A stretch of 64,000 nucleotides of DNA, taken from the NCBI RefSeq assembly GCF_001518015.1, contig NZ_LPUY01000138.1, forward strand, positions 1 through 64,000. The letters run 5' to 3'. The notes beneath the pieces were generated by a model, which worked only from the letters and a program-made list of their open reading frames with translations, searched no databases and had not been told where the DNA came from. The translations under genes and the position numbers were made by a program. This document shows positions 25,896 through 34,999 of the stretch, in pieces (position 1 is the stretch's first letter; each line of letters opens with the position of its first letter). This DNA is from Tritonibacter horizontis. GTDB lineage: Bacteria > Pseudomonadota > Alphaproteobacteria > Rhodobacterales > Rhodobacteraceae.

Positions 25896-26276
25896 TCAGA
25901 GAATAACGCGATGTCCGCGGCCGATCAGGCAGTTGCGGACCACATCCTCCTGTTCGTCCATGGTGCCAGAGGAGGCAGCAGCTGCGCCGCTGGCTGCCCC
26001 CAGAAGAGTAGCACCCGCAGCATTGGCCAGCCGATCATCGCCCGGATCTGGCTTCACCGCCGCACCAATAACGCCCAAAAGCGCCGCCCCGGCAAGGGCG
26101 CCCCCCAGCGTATTGCCCGCTCCGTGAGACCGGGCCGTTTGTTGGCACTCCGTCAGATCGGCGCGGAAATGCGCGTTCTCCGGCCCATCCAGCGTCGGGC
26201 GATAGTCAGCCCCCGTCCCTTCGCAACCTGCAAGCAACATAAGCCCGCCAGCTACGCACAACATAGGTTGTCGCAT
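25896..26276 (-). CDS. Small glycine-zipper outer-membrane lipoprotein
   Basis: A 126-residue predicted lipoprotein. The signal peptide ends in a lipobox, LMLLAGC, with Cys at residue 18. A glycine/alanine-rich pair of helices (NTLGGALAGAALLGVIGAA and NAAGATLLGAASGAAAASS) gives the 17-kDa antigen/glycine-zipper pattern. The C-terminus is Cys-containing (VVRNCLIGRGHRVIL). The start at 26276 has GGAGAG upstream. It is transcribed convergently to the Kai operon and divergently from the DUF2975 gene. A structural or envelope-stress role is typical of such proteins. Confidence 0.8.
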   Translation of the reverse strand: MRQPMLCVAGGLMLLAGCEGTGADYRPTLDGPENAHFRADLTECQQTARSHGAGNTLGGALAGAALLGVIGAAVKPDPGDDRLANAAGATLLGAASGAAAASSGTMDEQEDVVRNCLIGRGHRVIL

Positions 26277-26411
26277 CGTTTTCTCTCCAGTTACTGAACC
26301 CCGGACGGGACCACTGCACCGCCCTGCGCGAGTCGTATAACAGATATTTTTTATTGATAAACAGCAATTTTTCGCCTAAGAACAAAATGTCAAAGCCTGT
26401 AGGAGAAAAGC

Positions 26412-26936
26412 ATGCGGTATCTTGCACTCGGTCTAAGGGTCGTGTTCGTCGTCTATCTTGTCGTTGATCTGGTATTGCTGTTTTTGATCCTGCTTGCCGC
26501 TGCAAATGGCGAAACGGAGGGCGTGATCCTCTTTGCCGGGATGGAACATCAGGTCCCCCTCGGAACCCAGGTCCCGCTTTGGGGGCTTGCTGTGACGGCG
26601 CTTGTCGCGGCCGGTTATCTTGGCAGCGTCGCTGTTTTGTTCTATGCCATTCATTTGCTGTTGGGATTTGCTCAACAGCAGGATCTGCACAACCCGCGCA
26701 CCGGCCTCCTGCTACGCCGGATGGGGAAATCCCTGGTGGCGCTCTGGGCTGTGTTGATCCTGATTGAAACCGTTGTGCCGGTCGCGCTTTTTGCCAGTGG
26801 TGTCGAAATCGAGGTCGATCTTGCGCCACTGGATGTAAAGGTCGTACTGGCGATCGTCGGCGCTGCCCTTTGGCTAGTGGCGCGCCTGGCAGACGATGCG
26901 CAAAGAATGCGAGAGGAATTGGATCATGTCGTCTGA
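26412..26936 (+). CDS. DUF2975-family membrane protein
   Basis: A 174-residue inner-membrane protein with four hydrophobic helices (about residues 8-30, 52-82, 106-130 and 143-160). It shows DUF2975 landmarks: NPRTGLLLRRMGKSLVALWA in the middle and a short charged C-terminus. The end overlaps the XRE gene by 11 bases. DUF2975 proteins regularly pair with a small YozG-like XRE regulator, as here. The function is unknown; the pair behaves like a membrane-sensor/regulator unit in context. Confidence 0.8.
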   Translation: MRYLALGLRVVFVVYLVVDLVLLFLILLAAANGETEGVILFAGMEHQVPLGTQVPLWGLAVTALVAAGYLGSVAVLFYAIHLLLGFAQQQDLHNPRTGLLLRRMGKSLVALWAVLILIETVVPVALFASGVEIEVDLAPLDVKVVLAIVGAALWLVARLADDAQRMREELDHVV

Positions 26937-27156
26937 CCCAGGAGAGATAATCGTTCGACTGGATGTGATGCTGGCCCTGCGCAAAATGAAATCGCGCGAA
27001 TTGGCGCAACGGGTTGGTATCACCGAGGCCAATATTTCGTTACTGAAGTCTGGAAACGTCCGCGCCGTACGCTTCAGCACCCTTGCGGCAATCTGCGCGG
27101 CGCTGGACTGTCAACCCGGAGACCTTCTGGAGTTTCAAGCGTCCTCAAACGACTAA
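26926..27156 (+). CDS. Small XRE/Cro-family (YozG-like) transcriptional regulator
   Basis: A 76-residue protein from ATG 26926 with GAGAGGAA upstream. It is almost entirely a Cro/CI helix-turn-helix: MLALRKMKSRELAQRVGITE, then ANISLLKSGNVRAVRFSTLA and CQPGDLLEF at the end. It overlaps the DUF2975 gene. It probably autoregulates the pair. Confidence 0.85.
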   Translation: MSSDPGEIIVRLDVMLALRKMKSRELAQRVGITEANISLLKSGNVRAVRFSTLAAICAALDCQPGDLLEFQASSND

Positions 27157-27345
27157 CCCAGCTCGCCGTAATCCCGGGCCCGGCCGCGCGGCCACGGCGT
27201 GTCTTCGACGGCGCCCGCTGCCCCGACAAAGCAACAGATAAAACCAGTCGGACGCTGACTTTGAGCAAGCAACTGGACGCGCCGAACGGAAGCGCGACCG
27301 ATCAAGGCAGGAGCCCGACCGATCCGCGTGCCTCCTGTGCCATGC

Positions 27346-27373
27346 CTGTGGGCCGGGCGAACCCGACCCACAG
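27346..27373 (-). terminator. Hairpin downstream of the RTX gene
   Basis: CTGTGGG and CCCACAG (7 bp) enclose a further GGG/CCC pair and a CGAA tetraloop, interrupted by a 2x2 internal loop. It lies 17 bases after the RTX stop in the direction of transcription. No T-run follows. Confidence 0.35.
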
Positions 27374-27390
27374 ATGATACTCAAAGACGA

Positions 27391-30300
27391 TCAAAGGATG
27401 AAGTCACTGGCGAGATAGTCTGCCGCCACAGTTCCAGCACCGTCATTCACCCGGATGGAGAGGTCGATGACGCCATCATTATCCACACTTGCAAAAATGC
27501 GAGTCTGGGTTCCCGAGTCCACGACCCACAAGCTGCCTGGCCCCGCCGCAAGGCCGTCAGCGTTGGTCACGTTGCCGAGGAAGGTAAAGGTCTGGTTGCC
27601 CGCAACAGTGGTGTCTGCATCAATGCCGGACAAATCGATCCGGTCCCCCCCGCCAACACCAATGCCGGACATATCCTGAATGACATCTTCGGCACCAACT
27701 GCGGAGTCCGATGTGAAGTTGAAATCGAAAATGTCGTCCCCGGTGCCACCGAGCAGATTGTCCGCGCCAGCGCCGCCCAGCAGGGTATCACTGCCGTTGC
27801 CGCCTACCAGCGTGTCATTCCCAGAGCCACCCTCCAACAGGTCAAACCCGTCATCACCACGCAGGACATCGTCGCCAGCTTGTCCGAACAGCAGGTCATT
27901 CTGCTGATCCCCATTCAGGGTATCATTGCCGTTGCCGCCGTACATCGTGTCTTCACCGGCATTCCCCAACATGAGGTCGTCGTCATTTTCACCGAACATT
28001 TGGTCATTACCATTGCCACCGCGCAAGACGTCATTGCCATCCCCGCCCAGCATGATGTCATTGCCGTTTTCGCCAACAACCGTGTCGGCGCCGTCTTCAC
28101 CATCAATGAAGTCGTTCCCGCCGCTACCGCTCAGGCTGTCATTACCGATGCCACCACGGACACTGTCATTGTCGTTACCTGCAAATACCGTATCATTGCC
28201 GGCCCCGCCATTGATCACATCGATGCCATCGTTGCCGCGCAGCGTGTCATCGCCATCCCCACCGTCCAGGCTGTCATTTCCGGCCCCACCTTCAAGCAGG
28301 TCACTGCCGACGCCGCCATTGGCGGAGTCATCGCCTTGACTGGCAAAGATCGTGTCGCTGCCCTCACCACCGTTCAGGGTGTCGTTTCCTTCACCACCGG
28401 TCAGCGTGTCGTTGCCAATGCCACCACTCAGCATATCGTCCCCGGAAAACCCGAGGATCCGGTCATTGCCGCCGTTGCCGACCATGATGTTCGCACCACT
28501 GGTGCCGCGCAGATCATCACTACCATCACCTGATGTGATATTCTCAAAATTGATGAAGGATTCTCCGGCGAAATTGGTGTTCCCGGATATCAGGTTAACC
28601 ACATAGTCGCCGTTGAAAAGCGTCGTATCCAAGGTGTCGATATCGGCACCACCGTCGAGCAGTTCGGCAGTCCCCAGACCGGCAAAGATCGTGTCGTCGC
28701 CTTCCTCACCAAAAATCGTCGATTCCCCGGAGGAGGTCAGATTATCATTGCCGGTCCCGCCAAAGATCGTATCGAAGCCGCCAGCGTTGGTATTGGTCAC
28801 GGTATCATTGCCGGCGCCAGCAATGACGATGTCATCCCCCAGACCAGAATCGATCGAGTCATCGCCCGATCCGGTGGTGATGCTGTTGGCCGTGCTGGTC
28901 CCGACGACGGTGGTGTTGCCATTGCCAGTGACGATGTTTTCGAAGTTGATAAAGGATTCACCGAAGTTAGTCACTCCGGTCACCAGATTGACCTCGTAAA
29001 GACCATTGTACAGGGTCGTGTTCAACGTGTCGTTTCCGGCACCGCCATCAAGCGTTTCAAACGATGTGTTGCTTGCGAAAATCACGTCATTTCCACCGCC
29101 GCCGAAATATTCACCCCCTCCGGTAGAGGCATGGATGACATCATCACCAGCCTGACCATACACGGTCTTGGTGCCAGTGCCTGCCAGAACGGTCGATCCG
29201 CCAATTCCGGTGGTGATGACATCGGAATTCAGAACGTTCGCCACTTCGTTGTCATAATCATCCGGGTCGATGGTCGACCCCCGCGGATCCCAGACAGAAG
29301 CAAAGATTTCGCCCGAGGTCTGATCGGTCCAGGCAAAGAGGATACGTCCGTCACCGGTGACGCTCATATCAATGTTGGTGGTGCCGACATTCTCCACCAC
29401 GAACTCAGCGCCATCGGTTGTACCATCCGCGTTGAACCGCTGGGCCCGCAGGGATTGGTTGGTGTCGTCATCCCAGGCGATGACAAAATCGCCATCGGGC
29501 AAGGCCTGGATGACCGGTTCGTTTTGAAAGTTGGTGCCACCGGCGACGAGCGTCGTAGCAAAGGTTTGAACACCGGTGTTGGAAAAGGCCCGCATGTAGA
29601 TATCGTTGTTCTCGACCCAGGTCGCAACAAAACCGCCCCCTTCGAGGCTTGTCACGCGCGGATCAGATGCGGGTCCGCCAACAAGGGCGAAGGCGCTAGC
29701 GCCGACGGTGGTACCGGACGCCGTGCGGATGGTGAATTCAAGGCTGGTGGTCCCGGAGTCATCTTCCTCGTACACAGTCACGAAGTCGCCATTGCTCAAT
29801 ACGGCCACATCGCCGAGCCGATCAAAGTCAGCGCTGTTCTGCGCTGCCCCGAATTCAGTTCCCAGTACCCCCGCCTGGTCAATGACCTTCGCGTTGATAT
29901 CGACATCGGCCCCGACGTCGTCGTCATAGGCGATAAAGATATCGTCGTTGCTGGCGATCAGGTTGGCCGCAATTTGCGGATTTCTCAGGAAATCCGCGGC
30001 AACGTTTTCCGTTTCAATGGTGAAGGCGGTCCCTGTCCCGAACTGTCGGTCACCATCGAAATCAAACCGTTCGTAGACAACACCGGTCTGGTTCGTATTT
30101 CCAATATCATCATCGATGGCCGTCAATGCGAAACCATCGTGGGTCGCCGCCAGTTCGAAATCACGCTCGTCGTCCGCATTGGCAAACTGGTTCAAACGGA
30201 AGCTGTCGCGGACCACGTTGCCTTCGGCGTCATAGATCTTGGCGATGATGTCAGTCCCGGCTGGGCTCGCGCCTGCAATGTCGCCGTTGGTCGCTTCGAC

Positions 30301-30420
30301 CCAGGCAACGATAAAATATCCGTTGTTCAGCCCGAGGATCTTGGGATCCGACTGACTGCCAGTCGCAGCTGTGCCGGTGTTAACCTGAAATTCATTGAGC
30401 CATTCTGTTGGGGTTGCCAT
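27391..30420 (-). CDS. RTX (hemolysin-type) calcium-binding protein, type I secreted
   Basis: A 1009-residue secreted protein starting at 30420 (MATPTEWLNEFQ) with AAGGA upstream; 26 further residues are open but unlike any start. Residues about 20-400 hold repeated beta-rich modules of the type LNNGYFIVAWVE and DGDFVIAWDDD. From about residue 440 to 880 there are many RTX nonapeptides (GGxGxDxxx) that bind Ca2+. They are interrupted by two copies of a module ending GESFINFENI. The last 120 residues resemble the serralysin C-terminal region (DVIQDMSGIGVGGGDRIDLS) and end in DFIL, as in type I secretion signals. No protease motif is seen, so it may be a surface or adhesion protein. No secretion genes are adjacent. 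Confidence 0.88.
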   Translation of the reverse strand: MATPTEWLNEFQVNTGTAATGSQSDPKILGLNNGYFIVAWVEATNGDIAGASPAGTDIIAKIYDAEGNVVRDSFRLNQFANADDERDFELAATHDGFALTAIDDDIGNTNQTGVVYERFDFDGDRQFGTGTAFTIETENVAADFLRNPQIAANLIASNDDIFIAYDDDVGADVDINAKVIDQAGVLGTEFGAAQNSADFDRLGDVAVLSNGDFVTVYEEDDSGTTSLEFTIRTASGTTVGASAFALVGGPASDPRVTSLEGGGFVATWVENNDIYMRAFSNTGVQTFATTLVAGGTNFQNEPVIQALPDGDFVIAWDDDTNQSLRAQRFNADGTTDGAEFVVENVGTTNIDMSVTGDGRILFAWTDQTSGEIFASVWDPRGSTIDPDDYDNEVANVLNSDVITTGIGGSTVLAGTGTKTVYGQAGDDVIHASTGGGEYFGGGGNDVIFASNTSFETLDGGAGNDTLNTTLYNGLYEVNLVTGVTNFGESFINFENIVTGNGNTTVVGTSTANSITTGSGDDSIDSGLGDDIVIAGAGNDTVTNTNAGGFDTIFGGTGNDNLTSSGESTIFGEEGDDTIFAGLGTAELLDGGADIDTLDTTLFNGDYVVNLISGNTNFAGESFINFENITSGDGSDDLRGTSGANIMVGNGGNDRILGFSGDDMLSGGIGNDTLTGGEGNDTLNGGEGSDTIFASQGDDSANGGVGSDLLEGGAGNDSLDGGDGDDTLRGNDGIDVINGGAGNDTVFAGNDNDSVRGGIGNDSLSGSGGNDFIDGEDGADTVVGENGNDIMLGGDGNDVLRGGNGNDQMFGENDDDLMLGNAGEDTMYGGNGNDTLNGDQQNDLLFGQAGDDVLRGDDGFDLLEGGSGNDTLVGGNGSDTLLGGAGADNLLGGTGDDIFDFNFTSDSAVGAEDVIQDMSGIGVGGGDRIDLSGIDADTTVAGNQTFTFLGNVTNADGLAAGPGSLWVVDSGTQTRIFASVDNDGVIDLSIRVNDGAGTVAADYLASDFIL

Positions 30421-31736
30421 TTTAAAAATCCTTAAAAACACTGGTAAAGCCCAAGAGTGCAGGCAACGCTCCGATTCGATCAACACCCCCACTGGCAACT
30501 GGCGATCAGGTTAAATGCTGAACATGTTGCCTAAGTACTCCCCCTCGCGAACGGACAGCAGTCGGGCCAACCGATCCAGCGCAGACAATAGTCGTTTATA
30601 TGCAAGTTCTTCCCGGCATTCCGACTGTGCCGCGCGCCGCTGTTTTGTGCGCTCTCATCCGAGTGATCATGATACCTCGCATCCCCAACGGACCGTTCAT
30701 TCCATGCCGTTTCTTCGGCGAATTTCCGCCACCGCTGGTAATTGGATCCAAAAGCATCGCTCCAGACGGCTCGGACCACGGTGAATTGATCGTCAAACAC
30801 GCTTTGTATTTGCAGCCGCGGAGCAGCGTTTCGCGCGTTTCTCGGCCGCTGAACGACCACCCCGTCGATCTCCATCCGCGGACCCGAATGGAGTTGCTCG
30901 GCAATTGCGTCGGCAATCACCAGCCAGGCCCCATCGGCGCAAAGGTGTCGTAGCAGGCAAGCTTGTGCTTGCCGTAGAAATCCACAACTCCCAGTCAGGG
31001 GCGATCTGGTCACGCAGGGCCTTGCCCCCATCCTTCGGGAAGAGCATCATGGCAGCATCCGTCATCTTTGCCGCCGAAGCTGGACGGCGATCATGCCAAA
31101 CGTGCTTTCGATCACCACTCGCAACCTGGTTCAGTGATCCACCCACCACACTTGCCATGAATGCCGCGCTTTGAACACGCTTCAGAAGCACGTGACAGGC
31201 ATAGCCTGTCGAGGTCTGCCTTCGGTATTTGGCAGCATAGATCACCAGATCACGGCCTTCACAGGCCACAAGATCCTCTCTATGGTTCAGAACCGCTCCA
31301 AGAGTGCCAGCCCAGAAAGTCTCGCAAAAGGGGCGTAAGACCTGCGAAAACAAAAAGTGACAGAACGTGAAAGTGGAAAAGAGCGTAGGAAGCCGAAAAA
31401 CGCTCCGCCAAGATCCCTCGGCTTCGAGTGGCGCAACGATATGACTTAATGGCGGAGGGAATGACTCGCTCCGCAATTCGGCTGTTTTGGCGTTTCGGAT
31501 CGTGTCTAGACGCCACGAAAATCCCTGAAACTTGAGAAATCTGTCCGACCCCATGCCAATGGGCATCGCGCCACCGCGAAGGATACGACATGTTTTCGAT
31601 GCTGAGCGCCAATTTACGCTCTATCCGCCTGTTTCGGACATAGCCTCTGAGTACTCAACATACCGACTTGAATAGGTTTTCTTCTTACGGCTTCGTTCTG
31701 CTGCGACCATAGTGAGTTGCGCAAAAGGAGACGAAA
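30421..31736. other. 1.3-kb stretch without a supportable intact gene
   Basis: This gap lies between the RTX gene and the first AlpA-like HTH gene. It holds the RTX promoter region and several mutually overlapping open frames on both strands, none with a recognisable domain. On the minus strand, coding-like segments appear in different frames: a 257-codon frame at 30793-31566, then in another frame a VVDFYGKHKLACYDTFAPMG segment near 30930-31000, and a startless frame near 30514-30660 ending DRLARLLSVREGEYLGNMFS. This looks like a decayed minus-strand gene or genes rather than coding sequence, and probably marks the left margin of the accessory region. Confidence 0.35.
30793..31566 (-). pseudogene. 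Possible decayed gene of unknown function
   Basis: The frame encodes 257 residues. Its middle part (REDLVACEGRDLVIYAAKYR, then MLFPKDGGKALRDQIAPDW) reads like protein. After about 30990 the sense appears to move to another frame (DFYGKHKLACYDTF), which soon hits a stop. I do not recognise the family. The Arg/Ser-rich tail of the frame is unlike protein. It may equally be non-coding. Confidence 0.2.
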
Positions 31737-31937
31737 ATGAGCGAAGTATGTCTGAGTCAGATCGAACTGGCGGCCCGTTGGAAGATCAGCCACCGAACAC
31801 TTGAGCGCTGGCGTTGGGCTCAAGAGGGTCCGCGATACCTCAAGCTGGGCGGACGGGTAATCTACAGGCTGTCCGATGTCGAGGCATTCGAGAGGGAGGT
31901 TCAAAGCTTTCCAGACAAGCTATCGATCGAAGATTGA
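31737..31937 (+). CDS. AlpA/excisionase-like helix-turn-helix protein
   Basis: A 66-residue protein with AAAAGGAG about 7 bases upstream. It is a single MerR/AlpA-like winged helix: LSQIELAARWKISHRTLERW, then RYLKLGGRVIYRLSDVEAFE. It is closely similar to the minus-strand protein at 38835-39044 (shared ISHRTLERWRW and KLGGRV-Y). Such proteins act as recombination directionality factors or regulators in integrative elements. It heads a plus-strand group with the methyltransferase gene. Confidence 0.8.
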   Translation: MSEVCLSQIELAARWKISHRTLERWRWAQEGPRYLKLGGRVIYRLSDVEAFEREVQSFPDKLSIED

Positions 31938-32148
31938 CGCCGCTGGCTCGACGCTTGTCTTGCATGAAGAGGCTTCGCAGAGATACAAAATCCAATCCAG
32001 ATCGGTCGAGTTTTCACCGATTGCGTGACCACGTTTGTCGTCTCCTGAGCAATCAAGGCGGAGCAAACCGACAAGCAACGGCCACCTACCCCCACACGGG
32101 CATTCTACTATGGATAAGTAGCAAGGCCGCTTATTGAAAGGTACAGCA

Positions 32149-33351
32149 ATGCCTGCGGAAGATCCTGGGAAGCTAGTCGCGGGTAACCGCTACCTGCATC
32201 GAGACGCGGTCGCCCATCTGGAGCAAGCCTTGCAGTCAGAAGTCTGGGAGGCAGAAGCGATAGCGAATGCATCGCACTGGAACGTCGTCAAGATTAACAC
32301 GATTGGACTAAAGCGAATTTCGCTCCTAACTTACGAGGATTTTGAACGGCCGTTTCCGGCCTTGCTCGAGAGCATCACCGTGAACCTAGAGAACCAGACT
32401 GCGGTTCGGCGTTCTTACCGTGCACGCGTCAACCCACCAGTACTTCATCGCAAAGAACTTCTCCTGCCAGCTGATCACCCAAGGTGCGAGGAGTTTAGCG
32501 AACTGACGATGGGCCTCGAACGCATAGGGCTTCTCAGAGAGACGAGTTCCATTGGGACACGGCGTGCATGGGACGAACGTATGCGGGAAGCGGGCGTCAA
32601 AATTGTCGGGCATACAATTGAGCTGCTTGACGAGCCCCTTTCAAAGCCAGATGCCACCATCCAACGACATCTCGCGGCCATCCGGAGAGACGGGCTATCG
32701 TCACCAATTCAGTCACTGATCCGTTATGGCTTAATCAACGAAGAGAGCACCGTATTCGACTACGGGTGCGGATTCGGATCGGATATCGAAGGGCTTCAGG
32801 CGGCTGGCATTTCGGCCGCCGGGTGGGATCCATACTACGCTCCGGATCAGCCACGCGAGCCAGCTCACGTGGTAAACCTCGGCTTTGTTCTGAATGTGAT
32901 CGAGACCCCCGCTGAGCGGCAGGATGTCCTGCGTTCGGCCTTTGCCCTCGCGCAACGCTGCCTTGCGGTCGCCGTCATCACCTCCAGCCGCGCGCGAACA
33001 GAGACGTGCCGACCCTATGGTGACGGGCACGTCACACGCCGTGGTACGTTTCAGAAATTCTATCGCCCGGTCGAACTCAAGGAAGTTATTGAATCCACGC
33101 TGGGCAGAGAGGCATTTCCAGCAGGACCAGGTCTCTTCTTCATTTTTGCAGATCCGTTGTCCGAGCAATCCTACATGCTGTCTCGACAAACTCGCCGGTC
33201 CGTCCCGTCCGTGAGCGCCGCCGCAAGGCGAAAGGAGGCGCGAGAAGCGGCCTTCGAGGCCCTCCGACCTGACCCTCGAAGCCATTGCGGCAGTAGCGAC
33301 AGAACTTGGAAGGTGGCCAGCGGTGGTCGAACTTCCGCAAGAAATACTTAA
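32149..33351 (+). pseudogene. DNA phosphorothioation-associated methyltransferase, N-terminal part (frameshifted)
   Basis: A 400-residue open frame from ATG 32149 (GAAAGG seven bases upstream; a TTG at 32134 is also open). The first 150 residues contain YEDFERPFPALLESITVNLE and PPVLHRKELLLPADHPRCEE. A SAM-binding Rossmann domain follows: VFDYGCGFGSDIEGL, GWDPYY and VVNLGFVLNVIE. This is the architecture of the TIGR04096-like family found near dnd DNA-sulfur-modification genes. The last 28 codons (from about 33267) are out of frame and end early, while the natural continuation lies in the +1 frame (33323-34126). Thus one gene is split by a one-base-type frameshift. No dndB-E genes are in the window. 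Confidence 0.75.
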
Positions 33352-34126
33352 CCGGCTCGAGGCGGCAAATACCTCGGCCGCGAAGGCAATCAGTTTGGCG
33401 AGTAGCCTGTCCGACCCCGAAATTCTCGACGAAGTAGCCCAGCAGAGGCAGGACGATATCGCTGTCTATTTAGCGCTCAATCAATTCAATCGGCGCAAGA
33501 ATTACAGGGACTTGCCAGAGCGTCTCCAAAGGGATGTCCGCGCGCTGTTCCAGAATTTCACCATGGCGCAAGCGACAGCGCGTGATCTGCTTTTCTCTCT
33601 CGCTGACTCTGAGCGTCTCTGCGCCGCGGCCGAGGCTACCGCCAGCGAAGGTCTGGGTTATTTGGACGAAGACCATAACTACTGGGTTAGCACCGAACTG
33701 ACACCGCGACTCCCCGCAGTGCTGCGTTGTTTTGCAGGCTGTGCTGAAAAGTACGCCGGTGGCTTCGACGAGATGCAACTTATTAAATTTCATCTTCGAA
33801 CCGGCAAGTTGACGGGTTTCCGCTATGCAGACTTTGAACTGTCCCCTCTTCCGCGTCTAGAGGTTCGAACTAAGGTCGATCTGAGGCGGCAGCGAATTTC
33901 GGACTTCGACCACCACGGTGAGGATCAGCGCCTGCTCTTGAAGTCTCGATTCATGGCATCTGATCAAACTGGGTTTGAGCGTCAGAAAAGGTTCGATGCG
34001 CAAGCGGCTGAAATCGGATTGGATGGGTTCGGGATCCGCGCCACCGGAACGGAGATAGCGTTGGCCGCCGAAACTGCGGGCCTTGTTCTTAGCGGGTGGA
34101 GTTGGGCGCCTGTTGCTTTCCGATAG
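33323..34126 (+). pseudogene. DNA phosphorothioation-associated methyltransferase, C-terminal part
   Basis: A 267-residue frame starting at GTG 33323, overlapping the previous frame by 29 bases. The same reading frame is coding-like from about 33267 (DLTLEAIAAVATELGRWPAV), upstream of any start. It contains YLALNQFNRRKNYRDLPERL, RCFAGCAEKY and a second copy of the domain seen at the N-terminus of the other half (FRYADFELSPLPRLEVRTKV, then LLLKSRF). It is the missing C-terminal half of the family. It could be translated separately from GTG, but gene decay or a sequencing error is simpler. Confidence 0.7.
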
Positions 34127-34374
34127 CAAAAGCACTTTTATTCATGGCTGCCAGGACTGGCTGATAAGCTTGGGGAGTTGCTTTGCGCCGCTACGAAGAA
34201 CTAGATTAGGCAAAAAAACCGATGCGTTGCCAAGTGCATTACTTCAACCAGTAGGCAGGCGATACTCAGCGTGAAACCAGGCATTTTCCTCACCAAGCGC
34301 GCTCAGACCCGCCCGCCATCGACAAGTATGCGCAATTCAGTCCAGAGCAAAACCATCCGCAGCTTCCCCCAAGG

Positions 34375-34989
34375 TCATTCGGCTATGCTGATGATATGAG
34401 CAAAACTAAACTCCTTGAGTTCCTCAGAAATACCATGTCGATGACGGACGTCTACCAGCCGGTGGTCGTGAGGGAACTGCTCTTGCATGGTGGGCACCGC
34501 ACAAAGACCGAACTGGCTGCCGCGCTCGCGGCCCATGACATCGCCGTTCAGGAATATTACGAACGCATCGTGATGCGCTGGCCGAAGATCAGCCGCCATA
34601 CTCAGCTGAAGATTGCTTTGTCGGAACTTGTCGTCGTCAAGCGTCAGCAGCGCGAAGCCAATCCACCCTGCGCCATCGTAGACCAGCAGCAGGCCCTCAT
34701 CCTCAACCCATGCGCGCCAGCCAGTCCGGGGCGGCAAGCGCAGCCATGCACCATCTGTGAATAGTGCAACGTTCAGGTCCCAGCCCGCCCAATCGCCCGT
34801 GCCGCCGCTGGCCACGATATAGCGGTCGCCATCGGCGGGGCTTCCGGGCGGCGCGGTCAGGTCCCGGTCGAGGACGGAGAGCTGCACGAGCCCGTCGAGG
34901 ATGCGCAGCGCCTCGTTGTGGGTGACATGCTTCTGGCCCTGCGCCGCGAGGATGTACGGCAGCAGCAGGTTGGTCGTCGTATCAGACAT
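34375..34989 (-). pseudogene. DUF2793 phage/GTA tail-associated protein, C-terminally truncated
   Basis: The first 115-125 residues are a DUF2793 domain: NLLLPYILAAQGQKHVTHNE, LDRDLTAPPGSPADGDRYIV, then LVYDGAGWIGFAL. Such proteins follow the tail megatron gene in GTA-like clusters and prophages, as here (11 bases downstream). Beyond about 34630 the frame is antisense to the HNH fragment and its product (LSMAADLRPAHHDAFVIFLN and so on) has no family likeness. The natural C-terminus, perhaps a carbohydrate-binding or receptor-tip region, is lost. Confidence 0.75.
34396..34764 (+). pseudogene. Truncated HNH-endonuclease-family N-terminus
   Basis: The first 65 residues (MSKTKLLEFLRNTMSMTDVY, then QPVVVRELLLHGG and QEYYERIVMRWPKI) match the N-terminal helical domain that precedes an HNH nuclease in a family of bacterial endonucleases. 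After about 34590 the frame runs antisense through the DUF2793 gene and is meaningless. The HNH domain is absent. The gene was cut by recombination at about 34590-34630. Confidence 0.6.
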
Positions 34990-34999
34990 GGGTTGGCCT

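Noticed and set aside
27700-28500. CRISPR-like repeated DNA
   Set aside because: The short imperfect repeats code for calcium-binding RTX nonapeptides in one open frame and lack uniform repeat-spacer structure.
27328-28533. A 401-codon plus-strand frame with periodic Val/Ile/Ala-rich repeats
   Set aside because: It is the antisense of the RTX nonapeptide repeats; the periodicity comes from the real minus-strand gene.
29131-30435. A 434-codon plus-strand frame
   Set aside because: Antisense to the N-terminal part of the RTX gene.
30421-31736. An insertion sequence transposase
   Set aside because: I looked for a DDE or similar transposase and terminal inverted repeats in this degenerate stretch and found neither convincingly.
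32134-34126. A complete phosphorothioation (dnd) system
   Set aside because: Only the associated methyltransferase halves are present; no cysteine desulfurase, DndB, DndC, DndD or DndE homologue is visible.
34605-34764. C-terminal part of the HNH-like frame as coding sequence
   Set aside because: It is antisense to the conserved DUF2793 domain; only the first 65 codons look real.
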